DNA of 64,000 nt. Source: an uncultured Porphyromonadaceae bacterium. GTDB taxonomy: Bacteria; Bacteroidota; Bacteroidia; Bacteroidales; Muribaculaceae. The position numbers were made by a program, and so were the translations under genes. Location: positions 31,139 to 95,138 of the forward strand of contig CANOLV010000009.1 in the NCBI GenBank assembly GCA_947567425.1, in the 5' to 3' direction. A model generated the notes under the pieces. That model did no database searches, was not told the origin of the DNA, and worked only from the letters and a program-made list of their open reading frames with translations. Positions 31,132-40,547 of the stretch are shown here, piece after piece (position 1 is the stretch's first letter; each line of letters opens with the position of its first letter).

Positions 31132-33591
31132 ATGAAACTTAAAAGTGTTTTATTAGCCATGCTTGTCCCCGTGTTGGGGTCGGCCATGACGGCTCCGGAA
31201 GTGCAGGAGACTGCCCATGGAGTTAAGGCTACGCTCGACTCAATGGTGGTTGAGATGGAGTTCTATACCCCTTCGAGTCTGCGTATAGTGAAGTATCCGG
31301 TGTCTGAATCCGGACGGTCGGAGCAGGAGAGCTATTCTGTGATTGCCAAGCCCGGTGACGTTCCCTTTAAAGTGATGCGTTCCGGTAGTGCCGTGGCATT
31401 GAAGAGTGGGAAGCTGTCTGCATCGCTGAACCTTAAGAGCGGTGAGATTGCTTTCTCCGACGCTAATGGTCGTGCGTTGGTTAAGGAAAAGTCTACGTCG
31501 TTCAAGCCCGTCATGGATGCCGGAAAGCCGGCTCTTAGAGTAGGGCAGTCGTTTATCCTTGATAAGAATGAGCCTATCTACGGACTCGGCAACTATGAGA
31601 ATGGCAGCCTGTCGATGCGCGGATTCTCGCGCACGCTCATGCCCGGTAATGTCGAGGACGGCATCCCCGTGGTGCAGTCGGTCAAGGGCTACGGCATACT
31701 TTGGGACAATTATTCTCCTACCGACTTCAATGACAATGCCGATGGCATGTCGTTTTCATCCGCTGTAGGCGACTGCGTGGACTATTATTTCATGTATGGA
31801 GGCAATGCCGATGGAGTAGTGGCGCAGATCCGTGCCCTTACCGGTGAAGTGCCGATGTTCCCGTTGTGGACTTATGGTTTCTGGCAGAGCCGCGAACGCT
31901 ACAAGAGCCAGGATGAGACCATGGAGGTCGTGGCCCGCCATCGCGAACTGGGAGTGCCTTTTGACGGTATTATTCAGGACTGGCAGTACTGGGGCAACAA
32001 TTATCTGTGGAATGCCATGGAGTTTATGAATCCCGAATTTCCGAATCCGAAGTTGATGGTTGACTCTATCCACAACATGAACGCCCATGCCATAATATCT
32101 ATATGGCAGTCGTTCGGTCCGCAGACCAAGGCTTACCGTGAACTTGACGAGAAGGGTCTGCTGTTCAACATCGAGACATGGCCTCAGTCAGGCATAGCGG
32201 AGCAGTGGCCTCCCCGTATGGACTATCCTTCCGGTGTCCGTGTGTTGGATGTCTACAGTCCTGAAGCCCGCGATATCTATTGGAACAACCTCCGTCGGCT
32301 TTACGATTTAGGCCTTGACGGATGGTGGATGGACTCTACAGAGCCTGACCACTTCAACGTTACGGAAGCGGACTTCGACACGCCTACTGCTCTCGGCTCA
32401 TTCCGCAGAGTGCGCGGTGCTTTCCCGTTGATGGCTGTCGGCGGTGTATATGACCACCAGCGTGCCACGTCCGACGATAAGCGTGTGTTTATCCTTACCC
32501 GTTCAGGCTGGACTGGCCAGCAACGCTACGGGTGCAATGTCTGGAGCGGCGACGTCAATTCGACATGGGATATGTTGCGCAACACGGTGCCTGCTCTGCT
32601 TAACTTCACACTTACCGGCAACCCCAACTCCAACTCCGACATTGGTGGATTCTTCTGCGGTGTATACAATGTCAACGGAAGTAACTCGGCCACTAAAAAT
32701 CCTCAATTCCAGGAACTCTATGTGCGCTGGCTCCAGATGGGCGCTTTCACTCCGATGATGCGTTCACACGGCACTGACATCAAACGCGAGATTTATTACT
32801 TCGGTGAGAAGGGAGAACCCGTTTACGATGCCATCGAGGACGCTATACGGTTGCGCTACTCATTGCTTCCCTATATTTATTCTACTTCATGGCAGGTGAC
32901 ATCCGACAATTACAGCTACATGCGCCCGCTTATGATGGACTTCCCGAAGGACAAGAACGGCTGGGAGCGCAAGGATCAGTTCATGTTCGGTCCGAGCCTG
33001 CTCGTTGCCCCGGTTCTGGAGGCACAGTACACCCCTGAAACTGTTATGAGGACTGACGAGAACTCCGGATGGAACAAGAATGTGAACTCCGGATCGGCAT
33101 CGTCAACCTCTAAAGGCGTTGACTTTATGGCTCCGTCGTCTGCTGAAGTATATCTGCCCTCCGGATCGGCATGGTATGACTTTTGGACCAATGAGAAGAT
33201 GTCAGGCGGCCGCACTGTAAATAAGGCCACCGATATTAAGACCATCCCTCTCTATGTCCGCGCCGGAAGCATCGTGCCGCTTGGCCCTGATGTTCAGTAT
33301 GCCACCGAGAAGCCGTGGGACGACATTGAGGTGCGCGTATATCCCGGTGCCGATGCAGAGTTTGTCCTTTATGAAGACGAAGGCGACAACTACAACTATG
33401 AGAAAGGCCAGTACTCCACCATTACGATGAAGTGGAACGATAAGAAGCATGAGCTTACGATTGCCGACCGTGCAGGTCAGTTCCCTGGCATGATCGCCTC
33501 GCGCAAGTTCCGTTTCCGCAATATGGCCACACCCGACTCGGCTCCTGTGACTGTCAATTACGACGGACATGCCGCGGCGGTCAAGCTGTAG
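31132..33591 (+). CDS. GH31 family alpha-glycosidase (alpha-glucosidase or alpha-xylosidase)
   Basis: 819 residues with a signal peptide (SVLLAMLVPVLGSAMTA). An N-terminal beta-sandwich (about 25-215) precedes the (beta/alpha)8 barrel. The nucleophile is Asp401 in DGWWMDSTEPD and the probable acid/base is Asp474 in VWSGDVNSTWD; IIQDWQYWGNN and FILTRSGWTGQQRYG are further barrel motifs. A DUF5110-like beta domain closes the protein (about 715-800). The enzyme should cut alpha-linked glucose or xylose from oligosaccharides in the periplasm or at the surface. The regulator gene, operator and promoter directly upstream suggest specific induction. Substrate (starch, isomalto-, or xyloglucan type) cannot be settled. 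Confidence 0.92.
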   Translation: MKLKSVLLAMLVPVLGSAMTAPEVQETAHGVKATLDSMVVEMEFYTPSSLRIVKYPVSESGRSEQESYSVIAKPGDVPFKVMRSGSAVALKSGKLSASLNLKSGEIAFSDANGRALVKEKSTSFKPVMDAGKPALRVGQSFILDKNEPIYGLGNYENGSLSMRGFSRTLMPGNVEDGIPVVQSVKGYGILWDNYSPTDFNDNADGMSFSSAVGDCVDYYFMYGGNADGVVAQIRALTGEVPMFPLWTYGFWQSRERYKSQDETMEVVARHRELGVPFDGIIQDWQYWGNNYLWNAMEFMNPEFPNPKLMVDSIHNMNAHAIISIWQSFGPQTKAYRELDEKGLLFNIETWPQSGIAEQWPPRMDYPSGVRVLDVYSPEARDIYWNNLRRLYDLGLDGWWMDSTEPDHFNVTEADFDTPTALGSFRRVRGAFPLMAVGGVYDHQRATSDDKRVFILTRSGWTGQQRYGCNVWSGDVNSTWDMLRNTVPALLNFTLTGNPNSNSDIGGFFCGVYNVNGSNSATKNPQFQELYVRWLQMGAFTPMMRSHGTDIKREIYYFGEKGEPVYDAIEDAIRLRYSLLPYIYSTSWQVTSDNYSYMRPLMMDFPKDKNGWERKDQFMFGPSLLVAPVLEAQYTPETVMRTDENSGWNKNVNSGSASSTSKGVDFMAPSSAEVYLPSGSAWYDFWTNEKMSGGRTVNKATDIKTIPLYVRAGSIVPLGPDVQYATEKPWDDIEVRVYPGADAEFVLYEDEGDNYNYEKGQYSTITMKWNDKKHELTIADRAGQFPGMIASRKFRFRNMATPDSAPVTVNYDGHAAAVKL

Positions 33592-33640
33592 TAGGCAGAC
33601 TTCACATTAATATTCCATTAGATAATAATTCTAAGCATAT

Positions 33641-33679
33641 AGCCGGACAAATCGACTTAAAGGTTGATTTGCCCGGCTT
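33641..33679 (+). terminator. Terminator-like hairpin after the GH31 gene
   Basis: AGCCGGACAAATC (33641-33653) pairs with GATTTGCCCGGCT (33666-33678) with a single mismatch and a 12-base loop, followed by TGTCATAT. The T run is weak, but stem strength and place fit a transcript end. Confidence 0.65.
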
Positions 33680-33789
33680 GTCATATATTGGATTGATTGC
33701 GATAGCTGCAATCGAATAATATAATTGATTATTACCGTCAAAAGTCTCCGTAGGTTGTTCCTTTGTATGAACTTTAAAATATATGAACT

Positions 33790-33999
33790 ATGAATGTACC
33801 TTTGATCACATGGAGCTGCATTGTGGCAGTTTTTTTATTGGCGTTAGCGTTAAGAATTTATTCAGTAGTCAGACATTCCGTCCATTCGTCGGACCGAAGA
33901 AAGATATTCAGTATAGGCCGTGAATGGGAAGAGATATATGTCCCTGGCGACAGACGTATTAAAGACGACTACGATTATGACGAGTTCGACGACCTTTAA
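33790..33999 (+). CDS. Small single-span membrane protein
   Basis: 69 residues: an N-terminal membrane helix (TWSCIVAVFLLALALRIYSV) followed by a charged tail ending YDYDEFDDL. The ATG is preceded by an AT-rich leader. It ends 22 bases inside the following ThrE gene in another frame, which suggests coupled translation. I do not recognise the family. The overlap leaves some doubt that both starts are used. Confidence 0.5.
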   Translation: MNVPLITWSCIVAVFLLALALRIYSVVRHSVHSSDRRKIFSIGREWEEIYVPGDRRIKDDYDYDEFDDL

Positions 34000-34756
34000 G
34001 CCCGGAGTGAAGGATGTGGCCTCTTTCCTGTCGGAATATTCAGTGATGCTTTTCGGGAGCGGAGCCACATGCATAAGAATGGAGAAGAATATGCACCGGA
34101 TAGCGCGTTCGCAGGGTATGGAGGCGGAATTCAGCATCCTTCCGCGCCATATCCATCTGACCGTGGGCGACGGTTCCGACACGGTGACGTCGGTGGTGGC
34201 TATACGCGATATGCCTATAAGCTTCGCCAAAATAGCATTGCTGAGCAAGTTGAGCTGGCAGATGGCCGACTGCAGATATGATTTTCGCCAGGCTGTCAAA
34301 GTGCTTGCGAAGATCGGGTCTACGCCAGGCACCCCTCCTTGGCGTCTGCTCCTGCTCGTGTCGTTGGCCAACGCTTCATTTTGTCGGCTGTTCGGAGGCG
34401 ACGCCATGGCCATGGCGGTAGTGTTTGTAGCCACTTTTGCCGGATTTCTTGTCAAGCAGGTCCTGACGGATCGTCATGTCGACTTCCGGCTTACGGCTGT
34501 GGCATGTTCATTTATTTCGGCGGTGATTGCCTCGTCCGACGCGCTCTTCTCGCTTGGAGCCACACCTGAGATAGCCGTGGGTACAAGTGTGTTGTATCTG
34601 GTTCCCGGTATACCGTTTATCAACTCTTTCTGCGACATGATCGACCGCCATTATCTATGCTCGTTCGGGCGCATGATGAATGCCGTGGTCATATCCTGCT
34701 GTCTGTCGCTCGGACTTTGCGCCGGCATGTTGCTTATGAATTTAGGAATGTTCTGA
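33977..34756 (+). CDS. ThrE-family threonine/serine exporter, larger subunit
   Basis: 259 residues from the start MTSSTTFKPGVKDVASFL at 33977; a longer frame from 33920 would add 19 residues and overlap more of the small upstream gene. The soluble N-terminal region (about 1-120) has the ThrE pattern EYSVMLFGSGATCIRMEKNMHRIA, and about five membrane helices follow (VLYLVPGIPFINSF is typical of the family). In Bacteroidetes the ThrE transporter is split into two proteins; the second half follows 18 bases later. Together they would export threonine or serine, or a related small molecule. Confidence 0.88.
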   Translation: MTSSTTFKPGVKDVASFLSEYSVMLFGSGATCIRMEKNMHRIARSQGMEAEFSILPRHIHLTVGDGSDTVTSVVAIRDMPISFAKIALLSKLSWQMADCRYDFRQAVKVLAKIGSTPGTPPWRLLLLVSLANASFCRLFGGDAMAMAVVFVATFAGFLVKQVLTDRHVDFRLTAVACSFISAVIASSDALFSLGATPEIAVGTSVLYLVPGIPFINSFCDMIDRHYLCSFGRMMNAVVISCCLSLGLCAGMLLMNLGMF

Positions 34757-34774
34757 TTTGAAAAAGTCAATGAT

Positions 34775-35266
34775 ATGTTAGTGGAATTTCTTCAGGATGC
34801 ATTATTCGCGGCGATAGCCGCTATCGGTTTTTCGGCAATCAGCAATCCGCCTCGCCGGGCCTACCTGTTCTGTGCCGTCATAGCGGCCGTGGGCCATTCC
34901 GTACGCTTTTTGCTGATGGATTGTGCCGGTTGGCATATAGTGCCTGCATCGGCGTCGGCATCGCTTCTTATAGGTGTGTTGGCGGTGCTGATCTCGCCTA
35001 AGACACGGATTCCGGCTGAGACCTACCTTTATCCGTCGCTTCTGCCGATGATTCCGGGCATCTATGCCTACAGGACATTCGGAGCATTGGTCATGTGTCT
35101 CTACCGTGGTACGGAGGATTCGTTTCTGCACTACTTTTATCTGTTTGCCCAAAATGGCATGACCTGCTTCTTCATACTGCTTGCCATGGTGGTGGGGGCC
35201 ACTTTGCCGATGTTTTTATTGCCGAAAATCTCATTTCAGGCCACGCGTCAGAAAACTAATAGTTAA
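34775..35266 (+). CDS. ThrE-family exporter, smaller subunit (ThrE_2/DUF3815)
   Basis: 163 residues with four to five hydrophobic helices and the family motif TYLYPSLLPMIPGIYAYRTFGAL, which mirrors the VPGIPFINSF helix of the larger subunit. It follows that gene by 18 bases. The two halves correspond to the N- and C-terminal parts of one-chain ThrE exporters. A LysR regulator gene starts 30 bases after its stop, and a TAACTTTG element for that gene overlaps this gene's final codons (35264-35271). Confidence 0.87.
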   Translation: MLVEFLQDALFAAIAAIGFSAISNPPRRAYLFCAVIAAVGHSVRFLLMDCAGWHIVPASASASLLIGVLAVLISPKTRIPAETYLYPSLLPMIPGIYAYRTFGALVMCLYRGTEDSFLHYFYLFAQNGMTCFFILLAMVVGATLPMFLLPKISFQATRQKTNS

Positions 35267-35295
35267 CTTTGCAATCATTTATCATATTATCAACA

Positions 35296-36198
35296 ATGGA
35301 ATTGCGACAGCTTAAATATTTCGTCAAGGTGGCTGAGACGTTGAGCTTTTCAGAATCGGCGAAGATGCTGTGTGTCACTCAAAGTACCTTGTCGCAGCAG
35401 ATCAAACAGCTTGAACAGGAATTTGACACCACACTGCTTCTGCGCACCAGCCGCAGTGTGGCTCTTACTGAAGCCGGAGAGGAACTGCTCCCTTACGCAC
35501 GCCGCACCATACGCGACGCAGAGCTATGCACCGACCGCATCAACGACCTGAAGATGGCACTGTGCGGTACGCTTAACATCGGTGTCACATATTCCTTCGG
35601 TCCGATACTGACGGAGACTCTTGTGTCGTTTATGAAGCTTTACCCCAACGTCAAGCTCAACATATTCTACCGTCCTATGGCAGAACTGATGGAGATGCTG
35701 CGCAGGCGCGAGGTGGATTTTGCCCTCGCTTTCAAGCCGACTTTGCCGGTGGAGGATGTGATGTCGCACACGCTTTTCCAGAGCTATCTGGCTGTGATAG
35801 TGGGCGACATGCACCCGCTTGCCTCCCGCGAACGAATTTCGCTCCCCGATCTGTCGCGCTACGACCTGGCTCTTCCGGCCAAAGGATTGCAGGCACGCAA
35901 CACGCTCGACGGAATCCTGGAGCGTTACCCATGCCGGTTCAACATCCGTATGGAGCTTAACGAAGTGAACATACTTCTGCGTCTCATCAGGCAGAACCAT
36001 CTTGCCACGGTGCTCGCTGAGGCCACCATACACAGTGAGAGCGGAGTCAAAGCCATTCCTGTCGATATTCCCGGAAATGAGATGGAAGGGTGCGTACACA
36101 CGCTTCGGGGAGCCTACATGAAAAGCTCCATGAAGGAGTTCGTGAGGCTGTTGAGCGATTCTGTGGCGGTCAGAGAGCGGGTCAACGCATGGCTCTGA
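35296..36198 (+). CDS. LysR-type transcriptional regulator
   Basis: 300 residues from the start MELRQLKYFVKVAETLSF at 35296, the standard LysR opening; nine extra codons upstream are rejected. The winged HTH is at 1-60 (SESAKMLCVTQSTLSQQIKQLE) and the substrate-binding domain at about 90-295 (LNIGVTYSFGPILTETLVSFMKLYPNVKL). The effector is unknown. Its place after the ThrE genes in the same orientation suggests it may respond to an amino acid or control that exporter, but it could act elsewhere. Confidence 0.9.
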   Translation: MELRQLKYFVKVAETLSFSESAKMLCVTQSTLSQQIKQLEQEFDTTLLLRTSRSVALTEAGEELLPYARRTIRDAELCTDRINDLKMALCGTLNIGVTYSFGPILTETLVSFMKLYPNVKLNIFYRPMAELMEMLRRREVDFALAFKPTLPVEDVMSHTLFQSYLAVIVGDMHPLASRERISLPDLSRYDLALPAKGLQARNTLDGILERYPCRFNIRMELNEVNILLRLIRQNHLATVLAEATIHSESGVKAIPVDIPGNEMEGCVHTLRGAYMKSSMKEFVRLLSDSVAVRERVNAWL

Positions 36199-36250
36199 TT
36201 AATTTGGTTTGATGCGTTAATATGGCCGTCGTTTGTCGGCGATTCGGCCG

Positions 36251-38116
36251 TCAGGATTTTTCTGAGAGTTCAAGCCATCGCATCTCTTTTTCATCGAGCA
36301 CTGACTTGATTTCCTCATAACGTGCCGACTTTGCCATGATGTCGTCGATCTCTCCGCCGCTGTTGAACAGAGCGTCAAGCTTTGACTTCTCTTCGTTCAG
36401 TGCGTCGATGTCGGCTGTGAGCTGCTCGAATTCCCGGCGTTCCTTGAACGTCATCTTGTTGGCGTCGCGTTCGCGTTTCTGTCGGGTATCCTCCTTCGTC
36501 CGGTTCTCTTTAGGTTCGGAGGGTGCCTGTCCGCGTTCGTCGAGCCAATGGCGGTAGTCGGAATAGTTGCCGGGAAAGTCGCGCACTTCGCCGTCGCCTT
36601 CAAGCACAAAAATATGGTCGACGATGCTGTCGAGGAAGAAACGGTCATGGCTTATGACTATCAGACATCCTTTGAACTGTCCGAGATACTCTTCGAGCAG
36701 ACCAAGAGTCACTATGTCGAGGTCGTTTGTCGGCTCGTCGAGAATGAGGAAGTTGGGCGAACGCATCAGCACGGATGCCAGATGCAGACGCGCCTTTTCT
36801 CCGCCGCTAAGAGTGTGGATATACTTCTGCTGGTCGGCCGGACTGAACAGGAAGTGGGTCAGAAACTGCATGGGCGAATATCGCACTCCTTCGTTGACCA
36901 CTATGTCGTCGGCTATCTCGGTGATGGCGTCGATGACGCGCTTGTTTTCGTTAAATGCGATGCCCTCTTGGCTGTAGTAGCCGAAGCGGACAGTCTCGCC
37001 GACATTCCATTCGCCCGAATCCGGGGCCACTATGCCCTGCAGCATCTTGATGAAGGTCGACTTTCCGACACCGTTGTGGCCTATGATGCCGAGCCGTTCA
37101 TAGCGTGCGAACGTATAGTTGAAGTCGTTGAGTATGACCTTGTCGCCATAGCGTTTGCAGATGCCTGCCGCCTCGAAAATTTTTGAGCCGATATAGGATG
37201 ACTTTACGTTGAGGTCCACGTTGTCTTCGCGCATGTTGACCTGCGAACGCTTCTTAAGGTCATAGAATGCGTCGATGCGGTATTTGGCTTTACCCGCGCG
37301 TGCCTGTGGCTGTCTGCGCATCCATTCCTGCTCCTTGCGCAGAGTGTTCTTTACTTTCGACAGTTCAGCCGACATGGCTTCGATGCGTTCCTGACGGCGC
37401 CGCAGATAGTATTCATAGTTGCCGTCGTAGGCATACATCTGTTCGCGGTCAAGCTCGATGATGTGGTTGGTGACTCGGTCGAGAAAGTAGCGGTCGTGGG
37501 TCACCATCAGAAGCGTGGCGCGAGAACGGGTCAGATAGTTCTCAAGCCATTCGATGGTGTCTATGTCGAGGTGGTTGGTGGGTTCGTCGAGTATGATAAG
37601 CTCCGGATTGCCGAGAATCACTCGGGCCATGGCCACACGTTTGGCCTGTCCGCCCGAAAGGGTCTCCATGCGGGCCGTGACGTCATGTATGCCCAGTTGC
37701 GACAGCATCTGCTTGACGCGGTCCTCATATTCCCACGCCGAGGTGCTGTCCATAAGGTGCACGGCCTCGTTGATGGCCGATTCGTCGCCGGAAGCGAGAG
37801 CACTCTCATACTTTGATATGGCACGGCACATGTCGCTGTCGCCGTCGAGACATGCGTCCATCACGGTCGTACCGGGTATGAACGCAGGAGTCTGTTCGAG
37901 GTAGCCCACCCGCAGTCCGTTATGAAACGTGATGTTGCCGGAGTCGGCGCTCTCTTTGCCGGCGATGATGCTGAGCAGTGTCGACTTTCCGGTACCGTTC
38001 TTGGCTATGATGCCTATTTTGTCGCCTTCGTAGACCCCGAAAGTCACGTCGCGGAACAGCATTCGGTCGCCATAGCTTTTGGTCAGATTCTCAACTTGCA
38101 GGAAGCTTGTAGCCAT
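36251..38116 (-). CDS. uup: ABC-F ATPase, Uup type
   Basis: 621 residues with two ABC cassettes and no membrane domain. First cassette: AKNGTGKSTLLS, LSGGQAKRVAMARV, LIILDEPTNHLD. Second: GHNGVGKSTFIKML, LSGGEKARLHLASV, FLILDEPTNDLD. The inter-cassette linker (about 235-300) is charged and helical, and a C-terminal coiled coil (about 535-620) matches the Uup DNA/RNA-binding tail. ABC-F proteins act on ribosomes, easing stalled or slow translation, and Uup affects transposon excision and competitiveness in E. coli. The stop lies downstream of lptB by eight bases' spacing, indicating co-transcription. Confidence 0.9.
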   Translation of the reverse strand: MATSFLQVENLTKSYGDRMLFRDVTFGVYEGDKIGIIAKNGTGKSTLLSIIAGKESADSGNITFHNGLRVGYLEQTPAFIPGTTVMDACLDGDSDMCRAISKYESALASGDESAINEAVHLMDSTSAWEYEDRVKQMLSQLGIHDVTARMETLSGGQAKRVAMARVILGNPELIILDEPTNHLDIDTIEWLENYLTRSRATLLMVTHDRYFLDRVTNHIIELDREQMYAYDGNYEYYLRRRQERIEAMSAELSKVKNTLRKEQEWMRRQPQARAGKAKYRIDAFYDLKKRSQVNMREDNVDLNVKSSYIGSKIFEAAGICKRYGDKVILNDFNYTFARYERLGIIGHNGVGKSTFIKMLQGIVAPDSGEWNVGETVRFGYYSQEGIAFNENKRVIDAITEIADDIVVNEGVRYSPMQFLTHFLFSPADQQKYIHTLSGGEKARLHLASVLMRSPNFLILDEPTNDLDIVTLGLLEEYLGQFKGCLIVISHDRFFLDSIVDHIFVLEGDGEVRDFPGNYSDYRHWLDERGQAPSEPKENRTKEDTRQKRERDANKMTFKERREFEQLTADIDALNEEKSKLDALFNSGGEIDDIMAKSARYEEIKSVLDEKEMRWLELSEKS

Positions 38117-38123
38117 GAGTGCC

Positions 38124-39014
38124 TTAATTAAACTTTTTACGTATGAATGTGAAGTTGCGGCCGAGATACTTTTCCCTTACCACCGGATTTTCGGCCAGCT
38201 CTTCGGATGTGCCCTGGAACAGGATTTTCCCTTCAAACAGCAGGTATGCGCGGTCGGTGATCGACAGAGTCTCCGGCGCGTTGTGGTCGGTGATCAGGAT
38301 GCCGATGTTCTTTTCCTTCAATTTATAAACGATGTACTGGATATCCTCCACGGCGATGGGGTCGACTCCGGCAAACGGTTCGTCGAGCATGATGAACTTT
38401 GGATTGATGGCCAGACACCGGGCTATCTCCGTACGGCGCCGTTCGCCTCCCGAAAGCTGGTCGCCGAGGTTCTTGCGCACTTTCTGAAGACGGAATTCCG
38501 AGATTAGGCTTTCAAGTTTATCCTTCTGGTATTCTTTGGAGGTATTGGTCATTTCGAGCACGGCGCGTATATTGTTCTCCACACTGAGTTTGCGGAACAC
38601 CGACGGCTCCTGCGCGAGGTAGCCGATACCGTTCTGCGCACGTTTGTACACCGGATATTTGGTGATGTTCAGGTCGTTGAGAAATATTTCGCCCTCATTC
38701 GGGGTGATGAGTCCCACGGTCATGTAGAACGTGGTGGTCTTTCCGGCTCCGTTCGGGCCGAGCAGACCTACGATCTCGCCCTGTGTGACATTTATCGACA
38801 CATGGTTGGCCACGGTGCGTTTGCCGTATTTCTTGACGAGATTCTCCGTGCGAAGCACCATCTTGCCGTCGTAGAGAGTCTTTCCGGCATCCGGGTCAGC
38901 GGCGTTTTCGTTGATAGGCGCAGCTTGGCCCATGTTTATGTCCTCTTCCACCGACAGCTCGAATGAAGTGTCGGGGGCTTTCTCTTCGGGATTATAATCG
39001 AAATGTTCTGCCAT
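38124..39014 (-). CDS. lptB: LPS export ABC transporter ATP-binding protein
   Basis: 296 residues. Walker [19 protein letters not shown], signature [15 protein letters not shown] and Walker [14 protein letters not shown] are all intact, and the Q-loop region [15 protein letters not shown] is LptB-like. An acidic N-terminal extension of about 50 residues is unusual relative to the 240-residue E. coli LptB and carries no clear motif. LptB powers extraction of LPS from the inner membrane with LptF/LptG, which are not in this window. It lies 35 bases after udk and eight before uup. Confidence 0.92.
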   Translation of the reverse strand: MAEHFDYNPEEKAPDTSFELSVEEDINMGQAAPINENAADPDAGKTLYDGKMVLRTENLVKKYGKRTVANHVSINVTQGEIVGLLGPNGAGKTTTFYMTVGLITPNEGEIFLNDLNITKYPVYKRAQNGIGYLAQEPSVFRKLSVENNIRAVLEMTNTSKEYQKDKLESLISEFRLQKVRKNLGDQLSGGERRRTEIARCLAINPKFIMLDEPFAGVDPIAVEDIQYIVYKLKEKNIGILITDHNAPETLSITDRAYLLFEGKILFQGTSEELAENPVVREKYLGRNFTFIRKKFN

Positions 39015-39049
39015 GTCGCTATTGAATGGGGTGGTCTAATGGGGGATTT

Positions 39050-39682
39050 CTAAAAGTTGGATATTATGCCCGGACGGCGGATGCGGCTTTCGATGTATTC
39101 GGTCAGCAGTTTTATGGCCACGCGGTTGTCGCCCCCTTGGGGAACGATCAGGTCGGCGTAGCGTTTCGACGGCTCGATGTAAAGACGGTGCATCGGTTTC
39201 AGCACCGCTTCATATCTGTCGATGACCATCTGGGGCGTGCGGCCGCGTTCGATGCAGTCGCGCGAGATCACACGGATCAGCCGGTCGTCGGCGTCGGCGT
39301 CGACAAACACTTTTATGTCAAGAAGATCCCTTAGACGGGGCTGGGTGAGTATGAGGATGCCCTCTACTATCACTACGTCGCGTGGCTCGACCACGATGGT
39401 TTCGGGCTGGCGTGTGCAGGTGAGATAGCTGTAGGTTGGCATGTGTACGGTATGCCCTTCCTTTAGTTCTATCAGTTGGCGTTCAAGCAGTTCCCACTCT
39501 ATGGCGGCCGGTTCGTCAAAATTTATTTTCGACCGTTCTTCCATTGGTATGTGGCTTGAGTCGCGATAGTAGGAGTCCTGAGGCAGAACGGCTACCTCTC
39601 CCGAGGGCAAGCTCTGGATTATCTTGTTGACCACTGTGGTTTTGCCGGAACCGGTTCCTCCGGCGATGCCGATTACAAGCAT
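39050..39682 (-). CDS. udk: Uridine kinase
   Basis: 210 residues. The P-loop GIAGGTGSGKTTVV, the LPQDSYYRD motif, and RVISRDCIERGRTPQ are standard for uridine/cytidine kinases, which phosphorylate uridine and cytidine with GTP or ATP in pyrimidine salvage. It is the first gene of the udk-lptB-uup run on the minus strand and diverges from the mlaE-mlaF pair. The length is normal. Confidence 0.96.
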   Translation of the reverse strand: MLVIGIAGGTGSGKTTVVNKIIQSLPSGEVAVLPQDSYYRDSSHIPMEERSKINFDEPAAIEWELLERQLIELKEGHTVHMPTYSYLTCTRQPETIVVEPRDVVIVEGILILTQPRLRDLLDIKVFVDADADDRLIRVISRDCIERGRTPQMVIDRYEAVLKPMHRLYIEPSKRYADLIVPQGGDNRVAIKLLTEYIESRIRRPGIISNF

Positions 39683-39715
39683 TTTTTGCTATATTTTTAG
39701 TTGTTTGTGAGATAC

Positions 39716-39746
39716 AAAGTAACAAAAAAATCCATTATAAGCCAAA
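39716..39746 (-). promoter_or_regulatory. Promoter of udk operon
   Basis: Minus-strand TTTG at 39743-39746, a 19-base spacer, then TTACTTTG at 39716-39723, one base off the TAnnTTTG consensus. The start codon is 34 bases further on. Confidence 0.55.
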
Positions 39747-39755
39747 GAAATTGCG

Positions 39756-39763
39756 TAACTTTG
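39756..39763 (+). promoter_or_regulatory. -7 element of mlaE-mlaF
   Basis: TAACTTTG followed by CA lies 35 bases before the mlaE start. No good -33 was seen. It partly interleaves with the divergent udk promoter. Confidence 0.55.
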
Positions 39764-39797
39764 CAACAATATCTATGTATCCCGACGTTATACGAGC

Positions 39798-40547
39798 ATG
39801 ATAATAGAATCCGCACTTACTACGTTTGGCCGATATTGCATTTTTATGAGCCGGGTGTTCTCGGTTCCGCAGAAGTGGAAAGTGTTCGGCCGTAAATTCC
39901 TTCAGGAAGTGGGCAAGCTTGGGCTTGACTCTATTCCGCTGACTATAGTTATTTCAGTGTTTATCGGCGCGGTGATCTGCATCCAGATGCAGCTCAACAT
40001 GACATCGCCGATTATGCCCGCTTACTCCACCGGACTCGCCACACGCGACATACTTCTGCTTGAATTCAGCTCGGCGGTGTTGTGTCTGATCCTTTCAGGT
40101 AAGGTCGGTTCTAACATAGCCTCCGAGATAGGCACCATGAGGGTGACAGAACAGATTGATGCTCTTGAGATAATGGGCATCAATTCGGCTCAATTCCTCG
40201 TGTTGCCCAAGATTTTGGCTTTCATGTTCTTTATCCCCGTGCTTGTAGTGTTCTCTATCGCCACCGGACTGTTCGGCGGATGGATCATAGCCGCTTTTAC
40301 CGACATGATTCCGGTGTCGCGCTACATTTACGGCATTCAGACCATGTTTGTCGAGTGGTATGTGTGGTACACTATCATAAAAGCTGTCGTATTCTCCGTG
40401 ATAATCACTTCTGTGGCATCGTTCTACGGCTACTACGTGAAGGGCGGGGCGCTTGATGTCGGCAAGGCTTCGACGCAGGCCGTGGTGTCGAGTTCGATTC
40501 TTATACTGCTGTTTGATGTGATACTTACTAAACTCCTGATGCAATGA
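39798..40547 (+). CDS. mlaE: MlaE-type phospholipid transport permease
   Basis: 249 residues with an amphipathic N-terminus and about five membrane helices. Family motifs include LDSIPLTIVISVFIGAVICIQ, EFSSAVLCLILSGKVGSNIASEIGTMRVTEQIDALEIMGINS and FYGYYVKGGALDVGKAST. MlaE forms the inner-membrane channel that moves phospholipids between the inner membrane and a periplasmic MCE protein. The gene overlaps mlaF by four bases (ATGA), a sign of tight coupling. No MCE (MlaD) gene follows, which is unusual. Confidence 0.93.
   Translation: MIIESALTTFGRYCIFMSRVFSVPQKWKVFGRKFLQEVGKLGLDSIPLTIVISVFIGAVICIQMQLNMTSPIMPAYSTGLATRDILLLEFSSAVLCLILSGKVGSNIASEIGTMRVTEQIDALEIMGINSAQFLVLPKILAFMFFIPVLVVFSIATGLFGGWIIAAFTDMIPVSRYIYGIQTMFVEWYVWYTIIKAVVFSVIITSVASFYGYYVKGGALDVGKASTQAVVSSSILILLFDVILTKLLMQ

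Noticed and set aside
36184-36245. Inverted repeats between the LysR and uup genes (AACGCAT/ATGCGTT; GGCCG/CGGCC)
   Set aside because: Stems are short with long loops or overlap the LysR stop codon; not strong enough to call a terminator.
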